Assembly (NCBI GenBank): GCA_016209155.1
Contig: JACQWU010000158.1
Coordinates: forward strand, 1 to 5,161
Direction of reading: 5' to 3'
Origin: Candidatus Desantisiibacteriota bacterium
Lineage (GTDB): Bacteria; JACRDZ01
Length of the DNA: 5,161 bases
Position numbers and translations under genes: made by a program
In this document: positions 1 through 5,161 of the stretch, one piece after another
Layout of the letters: each line of letters starts with the position of its first letter
Numbering within the stretch: the first letter of the stretch is position 1
Notes under the pieces: model-generated
Database searches by the model: none
Told to the model about the DNA's origin: nothing
The model's input: only the letters and a program-made list of their open reading frames with translations

Positions 1-512
1 ACGCAAAAATTTTTATTGAAAAAATCCTGACGGACTGTGTGCGAAGATTTAAAGAAGCAGCTTCAGTAAAAAAAATAAAAATAGAATTAAATATCCCTCC
101 GGAATTAAATGAACATGCCGGAAATCTTGGAGCTTTTTTTGGAAATCAGGAAGAATTATCCCATGTGCTATTACATTTTATTTCTAAAAGTTTAACCTAT
201 TCTAAACCGGAGAGTACCATTTATCTAAGAGCAGATGATCTTGGAGATTCATTAAAGATAGGGATAATTTATTCAAGTATTCTAACAGGCCCATTACTTG
301 ATGATGAAAAAGAATCATCTGAAAATTCAAAAGAAAAGCGTGAAATTGTAAGTGAACAGATTATCGCAAATTATGCGGGCAAATGTTGGGAAGAAATTAA
401 TCCTGTCGGGAGATCAGGGCTTTTTTTTACATTAGCTAAAGATAGACGTGCGGCTAAAAATAAAATTAAAAACTTATCTTTTGAAAAGTCTTTTAATGAT
501 AGAAGACTATAA
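1..512 (+). CDS. Degenerate histidine-kinase-like protein, C-terminal part (5' end outside window)
   Basis: The frame is open from the first base, so this is the last 169 residues of a longer protein; the in-frame GTG at 39 is not the real start. The visible part aligns by eye with the end of a sensor histidine kinase: a helix (KILTDCVRRFKEAASVKKIKI), an 'ELNIPPEL' segment, then the HATPase_c domain. The N-box, usually like LLxNLLSNAxKYS, reads LLHFISKSLTYS, so both asparagines are lost. The DxGxG box is replaced by IIYSSILTGPLL. The lid is a charged loop (DDEKESSENSKEKRE), and the GxGL box is missing. The terminal piece (SEQIIANYAGKCWEE, then SGLFFTLAKD) still matches the usual 'KxIVExHGGxIWVES..FxFTLP' end. 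I infer a pseudokinase that does not bind ATP normally, possibly a signalling scaffold. The frame is intact, which argues against simple decay. Upstream sensor or HisKA domains cannot be seen. An unrelated GHKL-fold protein is the alternative. Confidence 0.65.
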   Translation, partial: AKIFIEKILTDCVRRFKEAASVKKIKIELNIPPELNEHAGNLGAFFGNQEELSHVLLHFISKSLTYSKPESTIYLRADDLGDSLKIGIIYSSILTGPLLDDEKESSENSKEKREIVSEQIIANYAGKCWEEINPVGRSGLFFTLAKDRRAAKNKIKNLSFEKSFNDRRL

Positions 513-588
513 AAAACACCTCAGCCTAAACCTTAATCCCCCCAAAAATAAGAATATGTAATCATAAGTAATATCGGAAAAGATAGTT

Positions 589-813
589 ATGATAAAAAAA
601 ACCGGTAAAACAGTTTTCGGAATTTATATAATTATTTTATTTTTATTAATCACAGCGGTTGCTGTCAATACTTTTCATCCTTTTCAGACCGCTAGAATTA
701 ATTTATCATATAATAATGATTTAATAAAAACAATAGACGGTATTATGGAAAAAGCTCTTTCCTTTAAAGAAGCACAATATTTCGAAGTAATAGAGGAAAA
801 TAATTTAAAATGA
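589..813 (+). CDS. Small single-span membrane protein; possible detached N-terminal anchor of AmrS
   Basis: This 74-residue ORF has a lysine-rich start (MIKKTGK), one hydrophobic helix at about residues 9-27 (FGIYIIILFLLITAVAV) and a short soluble tail, so it is probably an N-in membrane anchor with its tail outside the cytoplasm. A purine-rich site (GGAAAAG, 576-582) lies 6 nt before the ATG. Its TGA overlaps the AmrS ATG as ATGA (810-813), which implies translational coupling. The tail ends in FKEAQYFEVIEENNLK. From memory, many AmrS-family proteins carry a comparable stretch (EAMYYEKL..NKVQ) just before their first CxxC, some after a membrane or Tat leader. This ORF may therefore be the N-terminal anchor of AmrS, separated by a frameshift or evolved into its own ORF. 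I recognise no family for it as a free-standing protein. It is very likely coding, given the anchor, spacing and overlap; its function is unknown. Confidence 0.6.
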   Translation: MIKKTGKTVFGIYIIILFLLITAVAVNTFHPFQTARINLSYNNDLIKTIDGIMEKALSFKEAQYFEVIEENNLK

Positions 814-1967
814 TATCTTCGTCTAAGATAGTACAATGTAAATTATGCCCTAAGGAATGCAAACTGCATCAGGGAGAAAAAGGTGACTGCAGAGTAAGAG
901 TAAATATCGGGAATAAACTTTACAGTCTTGTGTATGGAAAACCATGCGCAGTTCATATTGATCCGATAGAAAAAAAACCTATGTTTCACTTTCTCCCCGG
1001 AGCCAGAGCTTTTTCTATAGCAACTGCGGGCTGTAATTTGCACTGCAAATTTTGTCAAAACTGGGAAATTTCCCAGACTCCGCCTGAGGAAACTAATAAT
1101 CAAGACCTTCTCCCGTCTCACGTGATACAGGAAACATTATTAGCAGGATGTGAGACTATAGCGTTTACATACTCGGATCCGATGATCTATTATGAATATA
1201 CATATGATACAGCAGTCATTGCAAAAGAGAAAGGGATCAGAAATATTCTGGTTACTGCAAGTTATATTAATCCCGAACCCCTGAAAAAACTATGCAAGGT
1301 CATTCATGGAGCAAATGTTGATATAAAATCCTTTGAAGAAAAATTTTATCAAAATATTTGCGGGGCAAGACTTAAACCGGTACTTGATGCTCTTTTAATT
1401 TATAAAGAAGAAGGCGTTTTTGTGGAAATTACTAATCTTCTGGTAACTTCCTTAAATGATGATCCTAAAATTATAAAAAAAATGTGTAATTGGATATTTA
1501 AGGAAATGGGGGATGATATTCCTCTTCATTTTTCCCGTTTCTGGCCTTTATATCAGCTTAAAAATTTGCCTCCGACACCTGTTCCGTCATTAATAACGGC
1601 GCGTCAAATTGCCATTGATTCCGGATTAAAATATGTTTATATTGGTAATGTTCCGGGACTTGACGGCGAAAATACCTATTGCCCTAATTGCCATAACTCT
1701 ATTATTAGGCGTATTGGATTTGACGTTTATAATAATTTAGTGTTGAATAGACTGAAGGCTGAAGGTTTTTATGTACGGATCATAAGGGGGAAAAAAATGA
1801 GTGAAATATACAGACGTGATTTTATTAAAATGATAGTCAGTGCTTTTTTGGGATTATTAATCAGTAAAATTTGGACTAAAAAACAGGATGAAAGCTCATC
1901 ATTCGAAAAAGCAGCGGACATTGGAAACGAATATAAAGAAGCTATGTTTTATAAAGTATTCAGGTGA
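810..1967 (+). CDS. amrS: AmmeMemoRadiSam system radical SAM enzyme, with abnormal C-terminal extension
   Basis: This 385-residue frame holds a nearly complete radical SAM enzyme of the AmrS type (PflA-like, partner of AMMECR1 and Memo proteins, substrate unknown). An N-terminal cysteine cluster (CKLCPKEC at 10-17, then C27) precedes YSLVYGKPCAVHIDPIEKKP and FLPGARAFSIATAGCN. The 4Fe-4S/SAM motif is C75-x3-C79-x2-C82 followed by QNWEISQ. Further family blocks are ANVDIKSF, VEITNLLV, PLHFSRFWPLY, GLKYVYIGNVPG and YCPNC (C291, C294). Two usual blocks differ: TYSDP (commonly TYxEP) and VTASYINPEP (commonly VTNGYINPEP). The family normally ends soon after with CPxCGxxIPGxW. Here that stretch reads GFYVRIIRG, without cysteines or a stop, and the frame continues through ATG 1797 into a Tat-like leader. 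The ATG at 810 is the only start in this frame, because TAA at 801-803 closes it; a possible SD, GAGGAAAA (793-800), sits inside the upstream ORF. AmrA and AmrB are not in the window. The family call is firm; whether the enzyme is active is not known. Confidence 0.9.
   Translation: MISSSKIVQCKLCPKECKLHQGEKGDCRVRVNIGNKLYSLVYGKPCAVHIDPIEKKPMFHFLPGARAFSIATAGCNLHCKFCQNWEISQTPPEETNNQDLLPSHVIQETLLAGCETIAFTYSDPMIYYEYTYDTAVIAKEKGIRNILVTASYINPEPLKKLCKVIHGANVDIKSFEEKFYQNICGARLKPVLDALLIYKEEGVFVEITNLLVTSLNDDPKIIKKMCNWIFKEMGDDIPLHFSRFWPLYQLKNLPPTPVPSLITARQIAIDSGLKYVYIGNVPGLDGENTYCPNCHNSIIRRIGFDVYNNLVLNRLKAEGFYVRIIRGKKMSEIYRRDFIKMIVSAFLGLLISKIWTKKQDESSSFEKAADIGNEYKEAMFYKVFR
1784..1790 (+). promoter_or_regulatory. 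Strong internal Shine-Dalgarno before ATG 1797
   Basis: AAGGGGG lies 6 nt before an ATG that is in frame with amrS. It is a better ribosome binding site than those of the two upstream ORFs. A site like this inside a coding frame suggests that ATG 1797 was, or still is, a true gene start and that the amrS frame has lost its own stop codon just upstream. Confidence 0.6.
1797..1967 (+). pseudogene. Tat-leader gene start, truncated after 56 codons (in frame with amrS)
   Basis: From ATG 1797 the protein begins MSEIYRRDFIK, close to the twin-arginine consensus (S/T)RRxFLK. A hydrophobic stretch (MIVSAFLGLLISKIW) and a charged linker (TKKQDESSSFEKAAD) follow. It then ends NEYKEAMFYKVFR with TGA at 1965-1967. 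This is the layout of an exported enzyme's N-terminus with no catalytic body. The last ten residues closely resemble the end of the ORF at 589-813 (YKEAMFYKVF against FKEAQYFEVI), so it may be the start of a second, Tat-exported AmrS-like protein. A DUF362-type Tat protein, whose mature part often starts with a 'Gx(D/E)Y..' segment, is an alternative. Neither CxLCPxxC nor a GGIxxFV-like continuation appears in any forward frame after the stop. It could also be translated as a C-terminal tail of AmrS, or independently as a small membrane peptide. Confidence 0.45.
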
Positions 1968-2003
1968 GCAAGCTAATATCCTTCAGCCTAAATACCTAAG
2001 TAG

Positions 2004-2342
2004 TTACGGTAATTCTAAACTGCGCATACATGCATATTTAGTGGATTCCAAAAATTTTTTTTGTTTATGCATTATCCAATAGTTAAAAATTTTTGAAAGA
2101 CAAAAACCTGACACAAGAAAACTGATGACAAAAGCCCACTTAACAGAAGCTGATGCCCGGAGATCCTGTATAAATAAGATAAATAATACAGTTAAAATAA
2201 TATATGTAATTATTATCTTTATTAAAAATTTTATGGTTAATTTTTTTAAATCTTTACGTTCTTTTTCCGTCATATTTACAACTATTTCTAAAACATGAGG
2301 AGCAGTAATTAAAGACTCATAATTTAGTATATTTATATTCAT
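2004..2342 (-). CDS. Small two-span membrane protein, unknown function
   Basis: This 112-residue ORF follows the peptidase gene by 29 bp on the same strand, so the two are probably cotranscribed. It has a polar N-terminus containing TEKERKDLKKLTIK, a hydrophobic segment at about residues 38-58 (FLIKIIITYIILTVLFILFI) and a second at about 67-90 (VKWAFVISFLVSGFCLSKIFNYWI). A basic tail (HKQKKFLESTK) comes last. The predicted shape is a helical hairpin with both ends in the cytoplasm. No clear Shine-Dalgarno precedes the ATG at 2342, where GGGA abuts the start. An internal ATG at residue 24 (position 2273) would keep both membrane helices, so the start is uncertain. I do not recognise the family. 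The two well-formed helices and the operon position favour a real gene. Confidence 0.55.
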   Translation of the reverse strand: MNINILNYESLITAPHVLEIVVNMTEKERKDLKKLTIKFLIKIIITYIILTVLFILFIQDLRASASVKWAFVISFLVSGFCLSKIFNYWIMHKQKKFLESTKYACMRSLELP

Positions 2343-2371
2343 TCCCAGACCTTATACATTTTACCTGATAT

Positions 2372-3448
2372 TTATAATTTTACCAATTCCAATAGAATTG
2401 CAGGTATTCTGTTTAAGTCCTCAATTGAAATTTCTTCTTTAGTAGTATGTACATTTTTTGCACCTGTTCCTATATTAACTACTTTTATATTATGCGCGTG
2501 AAATGCATTGGCATCAGAACCTCCTCCGGAAAGAATGTATTGAGATTGCAATTTAAACTTCTTAAGGATAAAGTTGATTTTTTTTATCAACAAATTACCT
2601 TTATAAAATTTATATCCATGACAAACCAGATCAGTATTAAAAATAAGTTGAGCTTTATTTTTTTTCGCAGCATTTTCAAAAGCTTTTCTCATTCTTGCAA
2701 TTTGACGATTCATTTTCATGGAATTATGGCTTCTAACCTCCGCTGTAATTTCCACTTTATCCGGAATACTGTTGCGTATTTTACCGCCCTTTATAATTCC
2801 AATATTAGAAGAAGTTTCTTTATCAATTCTTCCCAATTTAACATGCGCTATACCATCCCCTGCTGCTTTTATTGCATTTATCCCTTTTTCAGGTTCTATC
2901 CCTGAATGAGCAGATTTTCCGATTATTTCAATATTAATATTTGTAATATAAGGAGCTCCCATTACTATTTCATTTATCTTTCCGCCGTCAATAGTCACCC
3001 CATATTTAGCATCTATTAAGGAATAATTCAGTTTCTGCGCACCTATGGTACCTATTTCTTCCTGTACCGAAAAAACAATTTCAAGCGGGTAATGTTTTAT
3101 CTGGGTTTCTTTTAATACAGAAATAAGTTCTAAAATCGCCGCTACTCCGGCTTTATCATCCGCTCCGAGAATTGTATTTCCTTCAACATTAACTATCCCG
3201 TCTTTCACACATGGCTTTATATCATTGCATGGCTGTACTGTATCAATATGAGCATTAAGGAGAAAACAATGCCCCCCCATACCTTCTTTTTTTGCAATAA
3301 TATTTCCAAAAGAATCAACAATAGTAGTAACCCCTGATTTTTTTAAATATTTAATTATCCAATCACGTATTTTATCTTCCTGTCCCGAAGGGCTCTCTAT
3401 TTTTACAAGCTCCAAAAAAGTTTTAAGTAAACGATCATGCTTAATCAT
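2372..3448 (-). CDS. M20-family metallopeptidase, peptidase T-like
   Basis: This complete 358-residue protein is a dinuclear zinc exopeptidase of the M20/M28 superfamily, closest by eye to the 'peptidase T-like' M20 group. Expected metal ligands are present: H67 (NAHIDTV), the bridging D97 (GADDKAG), E131 with catalytic E130 (QEEIG), D154 (TIDGG) and H334 (NVHTTKEE). The inserted lid or dimerisation domain spans about residues 165-275 and contains GKSAHSGIEPEKGINAI. A glycine-rich GGGSDAN (308-314) precedes the last ligand. With no signal peptide it is probably cytosolic, trimming short peptides. A good SD (GGGGAG, plus-strand 3455-3460) sits 6 nt before the ATG. It lies 126 bp downstream of lptA on the same strand, across an inverted repeat, so it may have its own transcript or be read through. 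Exact substrate, such as tripeptides, cannot be told from sequence. Confidence 0.9.
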   Translation of the reverse strand: MIKHDRLLKTFLELVKIESPSGQEDKIRDWIIKYLKKSGVTTIVDSFGNIIAKKEGMGGHCFLLNAHIDTVQPCNDIKPCVKDGIVNVEGNTILGADDKAGVAAILELISVLKETQIKHYPLEIVFSVQEEIGTIGAQKLNYSLIDAKYGVTIDGGKINEIVMGAPYITNINIEIIGKSAHSGIEPEKGINAIKAAGDGIAHVKLGRIDKETSSNIGIIKGGKIRNSIPDKVEITAEVRSHNSMKMNRQIARMRKAFENAAKKNKAQLIFNTDLVCHGYKFYKGNLLIKKINFILKKFKLQSQYILSGGGSDANAFHAHNIKVVNIGTGAKNVHTTKEEISIEDLNRIPAILLELVKL

Positions 3449-3483
3449 TTTTTTCTCCCCAAAAAATAAGGTAATGTCAAAAA

Positions 3484-3548
3484 TTAACCACAGTGCACAG
3501 AGAATTCAACAAATTTAAAAAAAGTTTTTCTCAGTGTTCTGTGGTTAA
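3484..3548. repeat. Imperfect inverted repeat (CCACAG hairpin) between lptA and peptidase
   Basis: The arms at 3484-3504 and 3528-3548 pair at 18 of 21 positions around a 23-nt AT-rich loop. The outer ten bases (TTAACCACAG and CTGTGGTTAA) match perfectly and the inner GAGAA/TTCTC pairs again. On the minus strand it follows the lptA stop by 26 nt and is followed by TTTTTG; on the plus strand it is followed by eight T, so it could end transcription in either direction. The arm resembles the 'CCACAGAG.ACACAGAG' intergenic repeat that I recall from many environmental bacterial genomes, which would make it a dispersed REP or MITE-like element rather than a dedicated terminator. Copy number cannot be judged from one window. 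Confidence 0.7.
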
Positions 3549-3574
3549 ATCTTTTTTTTGTTGTTCATTTTTTT

Positions 3575-4252
3575 CTATTTTTTTATGTTTTTATCAGGTA
3601 TGACTGTTCCTTTGACACTATTGTTCATAATAATACGGTTATCATCCATAAAAAAAATAATTTCTTCAGCAGCAAAAACATTTTTCATTTGCACTATTTT
3701 AGCATTTTTAGTCATTATAAGTTTTTTTTCTTTTTGATAAAAAATAGCAGACTTACTCCATGCTTCTATTTGATCATATATAATATGAACATCATCTGTA
3801 ATGACAACCTGCCCTTTATCTGAATACAGGTCCATCTGAATTCCTGTTACTTCAATTTTTTTGTTGTCTTTTTTTTGAATTATAACAAGATGAGGGGTGC
3901 TGGTCATCATTGCGTGGCGCTTATCTTTATTGAATTCTCCTTTGCCTCCCGTCAAAATAAATTTCCATTCCGGATCTTCGGTCTCTATTTTAATATTCCC
4001 TTCACCCAAAACCCGGCCTTCACTGCTATATAAAGTTAATTTATCACCATTCAGTTTAAAATCTTTTTGTTCCAGGTATACATTTCCTGTGAACAGCCCT
4101 ATTTCCTGCCCTCTCTTAAATACATATTCCACATTATCCGCTTTAATATTTAAAGGCGCTTCTTCGGCAGGCAAAGTAGAATCATTATCCGCTCCGCTTA
4201 TTGATATCAAATTTATAAAAAAGAACAATGCAATTACCTGCCACTTCTTCAT
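3575..4252 (-). CDS. lptA: LptA/OstA-family periplasmic LPS-transport protein
   Basis: This 225-residue protein has a signal peptide (MKKW, then a hydrophobic stretch to about residue 19, with likely cleavage near SISGA-D). A beta-rich OstA/LptA domain follows. Family features include APLNIKADNVEYVF (32-45), FTGNVYLEQKDFKLNGDKLTLY (in two halves, 54-75), GEGNIKIE (83-90), VVITDDVHIIYDQIEAW (149-165) and SAIFYQKEKKLIM followed by NAKIVQ. These repeating strands build the open beta-jellyroll that carries LPS across the periplasm between LptC and LptD. An AAAGGA SD (plus-strand 4262-4267) lies 9 nt before the ATG, and lptC ends 20 bp upstream. It is somewhat longer than the E. coli LptA of about 185 residues, so a longer OstA-type variant is possible. 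lptB does not follow it in this window. Confidence 0.85.
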   Translation of the reverse strand: MKKWQVIALFFFINLISISGADNDSTLPAEEAPLNIKADNVEYVFKRGQEIGLFTGNVYLEQKDFKLNGDKLTLYSSEGRVLGEGNIKIETEDPEWKFILTGGKGEFNKDKRHAMMTSTPHLVIIQKKDNKKIEVTGIQMDLYSDKGQVVITDDVHIIYDQIEAWSKSAIFYQKEKKLIMTKNAKIVQMKNVFAAEEIIFFMDDNRIIMNNSVKGTVIPDKNIKK

Positions 4253-4272
4253 TTATTATAATCCTTTGTTTT

Positions 4273-4833
4273 TTACTTTTTTTTCAGGAAATGGAATGCT
4301 TCTTCTTTAACCGTTTTAACTTCTACATCTTTTAAAATTTTTATATTTTCTAAATTCGGATCTGTAATAAGTCCATTGCCTGTTAATACACTATGATCTT
4401 TAACAACTTTCACATATGAATCTGTCTTAAAAGTATGTTCTTTTGCGTCCCAATTCAATTTATCTGTTTCCAAAACAATATTTTTTGAAGATGTAATCCT
4501 TACATTACCTCTGGTTAATATATCTTTTTTATCAACACCAATCTCTGCCTCAGCTGCTTTAAGCTGTGAAAAAATTTTATCTTTATCATAAAAAATCATT
4601 TCTATTTCTGCTACTAAAATTATTTTTTTGTTCTCGTAAATATCGGCAGAACGGGCTTTCAATTCCCATTCACGAGCTCCTTTTAGCGTCTCTGTGAGAG
4701 TAAACCCTTCAATATGCAGAGACGGTTCAGTCTTTCCCTCTTTAGTTTTAGATATAGGCAAATTATTTGAATTGGAATTACATGAAAATAAAAAAAATAA
4801 TAAAAAAACAATAAATGCTTTATATGTTTTCAT
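4273..4833 (-). CDS. lptC: LptC, LPS export periplasmic protein, probable lipoprotein
   Basis: This 186-residue protein starts with a lipoprotein-like signal (MKTYKAFIVFLLFFLFSC) whose lipobox LFSC puts a lipidated cysteine at position 18. A polar linker (NSNSNNLPISKTKEGKTEP) leads to the LptC domain. Recognisable parts are LHIEGFTLTETLKGAREWELKA (in two parts, 39-60), ARSADIYENKKIILVAEI, GNVRITSSKNIVLETDKLNWDAKEHTFKT and LTGNGLITDPNLENIKILKDV. LptC accepts LPS from the LptBFG transporter and hands it to LptA. The E. coli protein uses a transmembrane helix instead, so a lipid anchor would be a variant attachment. It sits 11 bp after kdsC and 20 bp before lptA, the usual gene order, which supports the assignment. 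The SD is weak (A/G-rich AAAGAAAAAG), so coupling to kdsC translation is likely. Confidence 0.85.
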   Translation of the reverse strand: MKTYKAFIVFLLFFLFSCNSNSNNLPISKTKEGKTEPSLHIEGFTLTETLKGAREWELKARSADIYENKKIILVAEIEMIFYDKDKIFSQLKAAEAEIGVDKKDILTRGNVRITSSKNIVLETDKLNWDAKEHTFKTDSYVKVVKDHSVLTGNGLITDPNLENIKILKDVEVKTVKEEAFHFLKKK

Positions 4834-4844
4834 TAACTTTTTCT

Positions 4845-5161
4845 TTATATATAATATTTACGGGTCACATCATTCCATTTTTTTTGAGTTTTCAGGATCA
4901 AATCTACTATTTCCCGTACTGCTCCTTCTCCGCCTTTTCTATTTGTAATATAATCGGCTTCCTTTTTTACTTCAAGAACAGCATTATTTACAGCAACAGC
5001 AAACCCAACTCTTTTCAGAACTCCGATATCTATAAGGTCATCACCCATATAAGCAACTTCATCATGAGCTAAATTATAATGAGATATTATTTTTTCCAAT
5101 GCTTCAACCTTAATAAAAACTTTCTGGTATATATCTTTTATTCCGATACTTAATGCCCATT
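4845..5161 (-). CDS. kdsC: 3-deoxy-D-manno-octulosonate 8-phosphate phosphatase, C-terminal part (5' end outside window)
   Basis: The last 104 residues of a HAD-superfamily (IIIC) phosphatase are visible; the frame is open through the window edge, so the TTG near 5099 is internal. Visible features are ALSIGIKDIYQKVFIK with a lysine in the motif III area, then EVAYMGDDLID, which is motif IV with two metal-binding aspartates, then VGFAVAVNNAVLEVKKEADYIT and GGEGAVREIVDLIL. These match KdsC, which hydrolyses KDO-8-phosphate to KDO and phosphate for the LPS core. The usual 'YQGxxDK' reads YQKVFIK, a small change whose effect is unknown. Being followed directly by lptC and lptA strongly supports KdsC over other small HAD phosphatases. 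The nucleophile motif DxDG lies outside the window. Confidence 0.88.
   Translation of the reverse strand, partial: WALSIGIKDIYQKVFIKVEALEKIISHYNLAHDEVAYMGDDLIDIGVLKRVGFAVAVNNAVLEVKKEADYITNRKGGEGAVREIVDLILKTQKKWNDVTRKYYI

Noticed and set aside
39-512. GTG at 39 as the start of a complete 157-residue protein
   Set aside because: The same frame is open back to the window edge (AKIFIEKILTDC) and that stretch continues the kinase helix, so the GTG is an internal valine.
843-1121. Minus-strand 92-residue ORF
   Set aside because: It lies antisense within the clear AmrS cysteine-cluster and SAM-motif region and shows no domain or ribosome binding site.
1968-2003. Terminator between the convergent amr and minus-strand operons
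   Set aside because: I could not find a stable stem followed by a T-run in this 36-bp gap.
1888-2082. Plus-strand 64-residue ORF overlapping the end of amrS, as a possible frameshifted continuation of the Tat protein
   Set aside because: Its sequence after the amrS stop (SGEQANILQPKYLSS) contains neither an AmrS cysteine cluster nor any DUF362-like block, so it does not restore a gene.
2447-2909. Plus-strand ORFs of 152 and 63 residues
   Set aside because: They are antisense to the M20 peptidase, whose metal ligands and family blocks are fully explained on the minus strand.
3449-3483. TTGACA (minus strand, 3480-3475) as a -35 box for the peptidase
   Set aside because: No -10-like hexamer lies at about 17 bp spacing; that position is occupied by the Shine-Dalgarno region itself.
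3897-4310. Plus-strand 137-residue ORF
   Set aside because: It is antisense to lptA and the end of lptC, with low-complexity composition and no start context.
4694-5072. Plus-strand hydrophobic ORFs of 84 and 85 residues
   Set aside because: They are phenylalanine- and isoleucine-rich readings antisense to lptC and kdsC in AT-rich DNA, with no independent support.
4845-5099. TTG near 5099 as the start of an 84-residue phosphatase
   Set aside because: The upstream codons (ALSIGIKDIYQK) are conserved KdsC sequence, so the gene continues beyond the window.

Overview
The window comes from an AT-rich, Gram-negative-type bacterium. Three adjacent minus-strand genes (kdsC, lptC, lptA) make KDO for lipopolysaccharide and carry LPS to the outer membrane, so a diderm envelope is well supported. 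The sequence does not fix the phylum. AT richness, an AmmeMemoRadiSam-type radical SAM enzyme and a lipoprotein-type LptC would suit an uncultured candidate-phylum diderm of the Omnitrophota sort, but that is a guess.

There are two convergent blocks. The plus-strand block (1-1967) begins with the C-terminal 169 residues of a histidine-kinase-like protein. Its ATPase fold is recognisable but every ATP-binding motif is eroded. After 76 bp comes an amr locus: a 74-residue single-span membrane ORF (589-813), then the radical SAM enzyme AmrS (810-1967), overlapping it as ATGA. The AmrS frame lacks its usual C-terminal CxxC and stop codon. It runs in frame into a second translation start (ATG 1797, with a strong Shine-Dalgarno) that opens a twin-arginine signal-like leader and stops after 56 codons.

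The minus-strand block is read from 5161 down to 2004. It holds kdsC (partial at the window edge), lptC and lptA with gaps of 11 and 20 bp, then a 126-bp spacer containing an imperfect inverted repeat (3484-3548). Next come a complete M20-family, peptidase T-like metallopeptidase (2372-3448) and a small two-span membrane protein of unknown function (2004-2342). KdsC dephosphorylates KDO-8-phosphate, and LptC and LptA form the periplasmic bridge that moves LPS outward. The peptidase has no obvious part in that pathway, and lptB, which often follows lptA, is absent here.

The most interesting part is the amr locus. The small ORF before AmrS and the leader after it both end in nearly the same motif (FKEAQYFEVI and YKEAMFYKVF). 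In intact AmrS-family proteins as I remember them, such a motif lies just before the first cysteine cluster. This suggests the locus is the wreckage or rearrangement of two membrane-targeted AmrS-type genes, one anchored by a transmembrane helix and one carrying a Tat leader. No RNA gene, CRISPR array, insertion sequence or transposase was seen, and no stretch over 300 bp lacks a gene.
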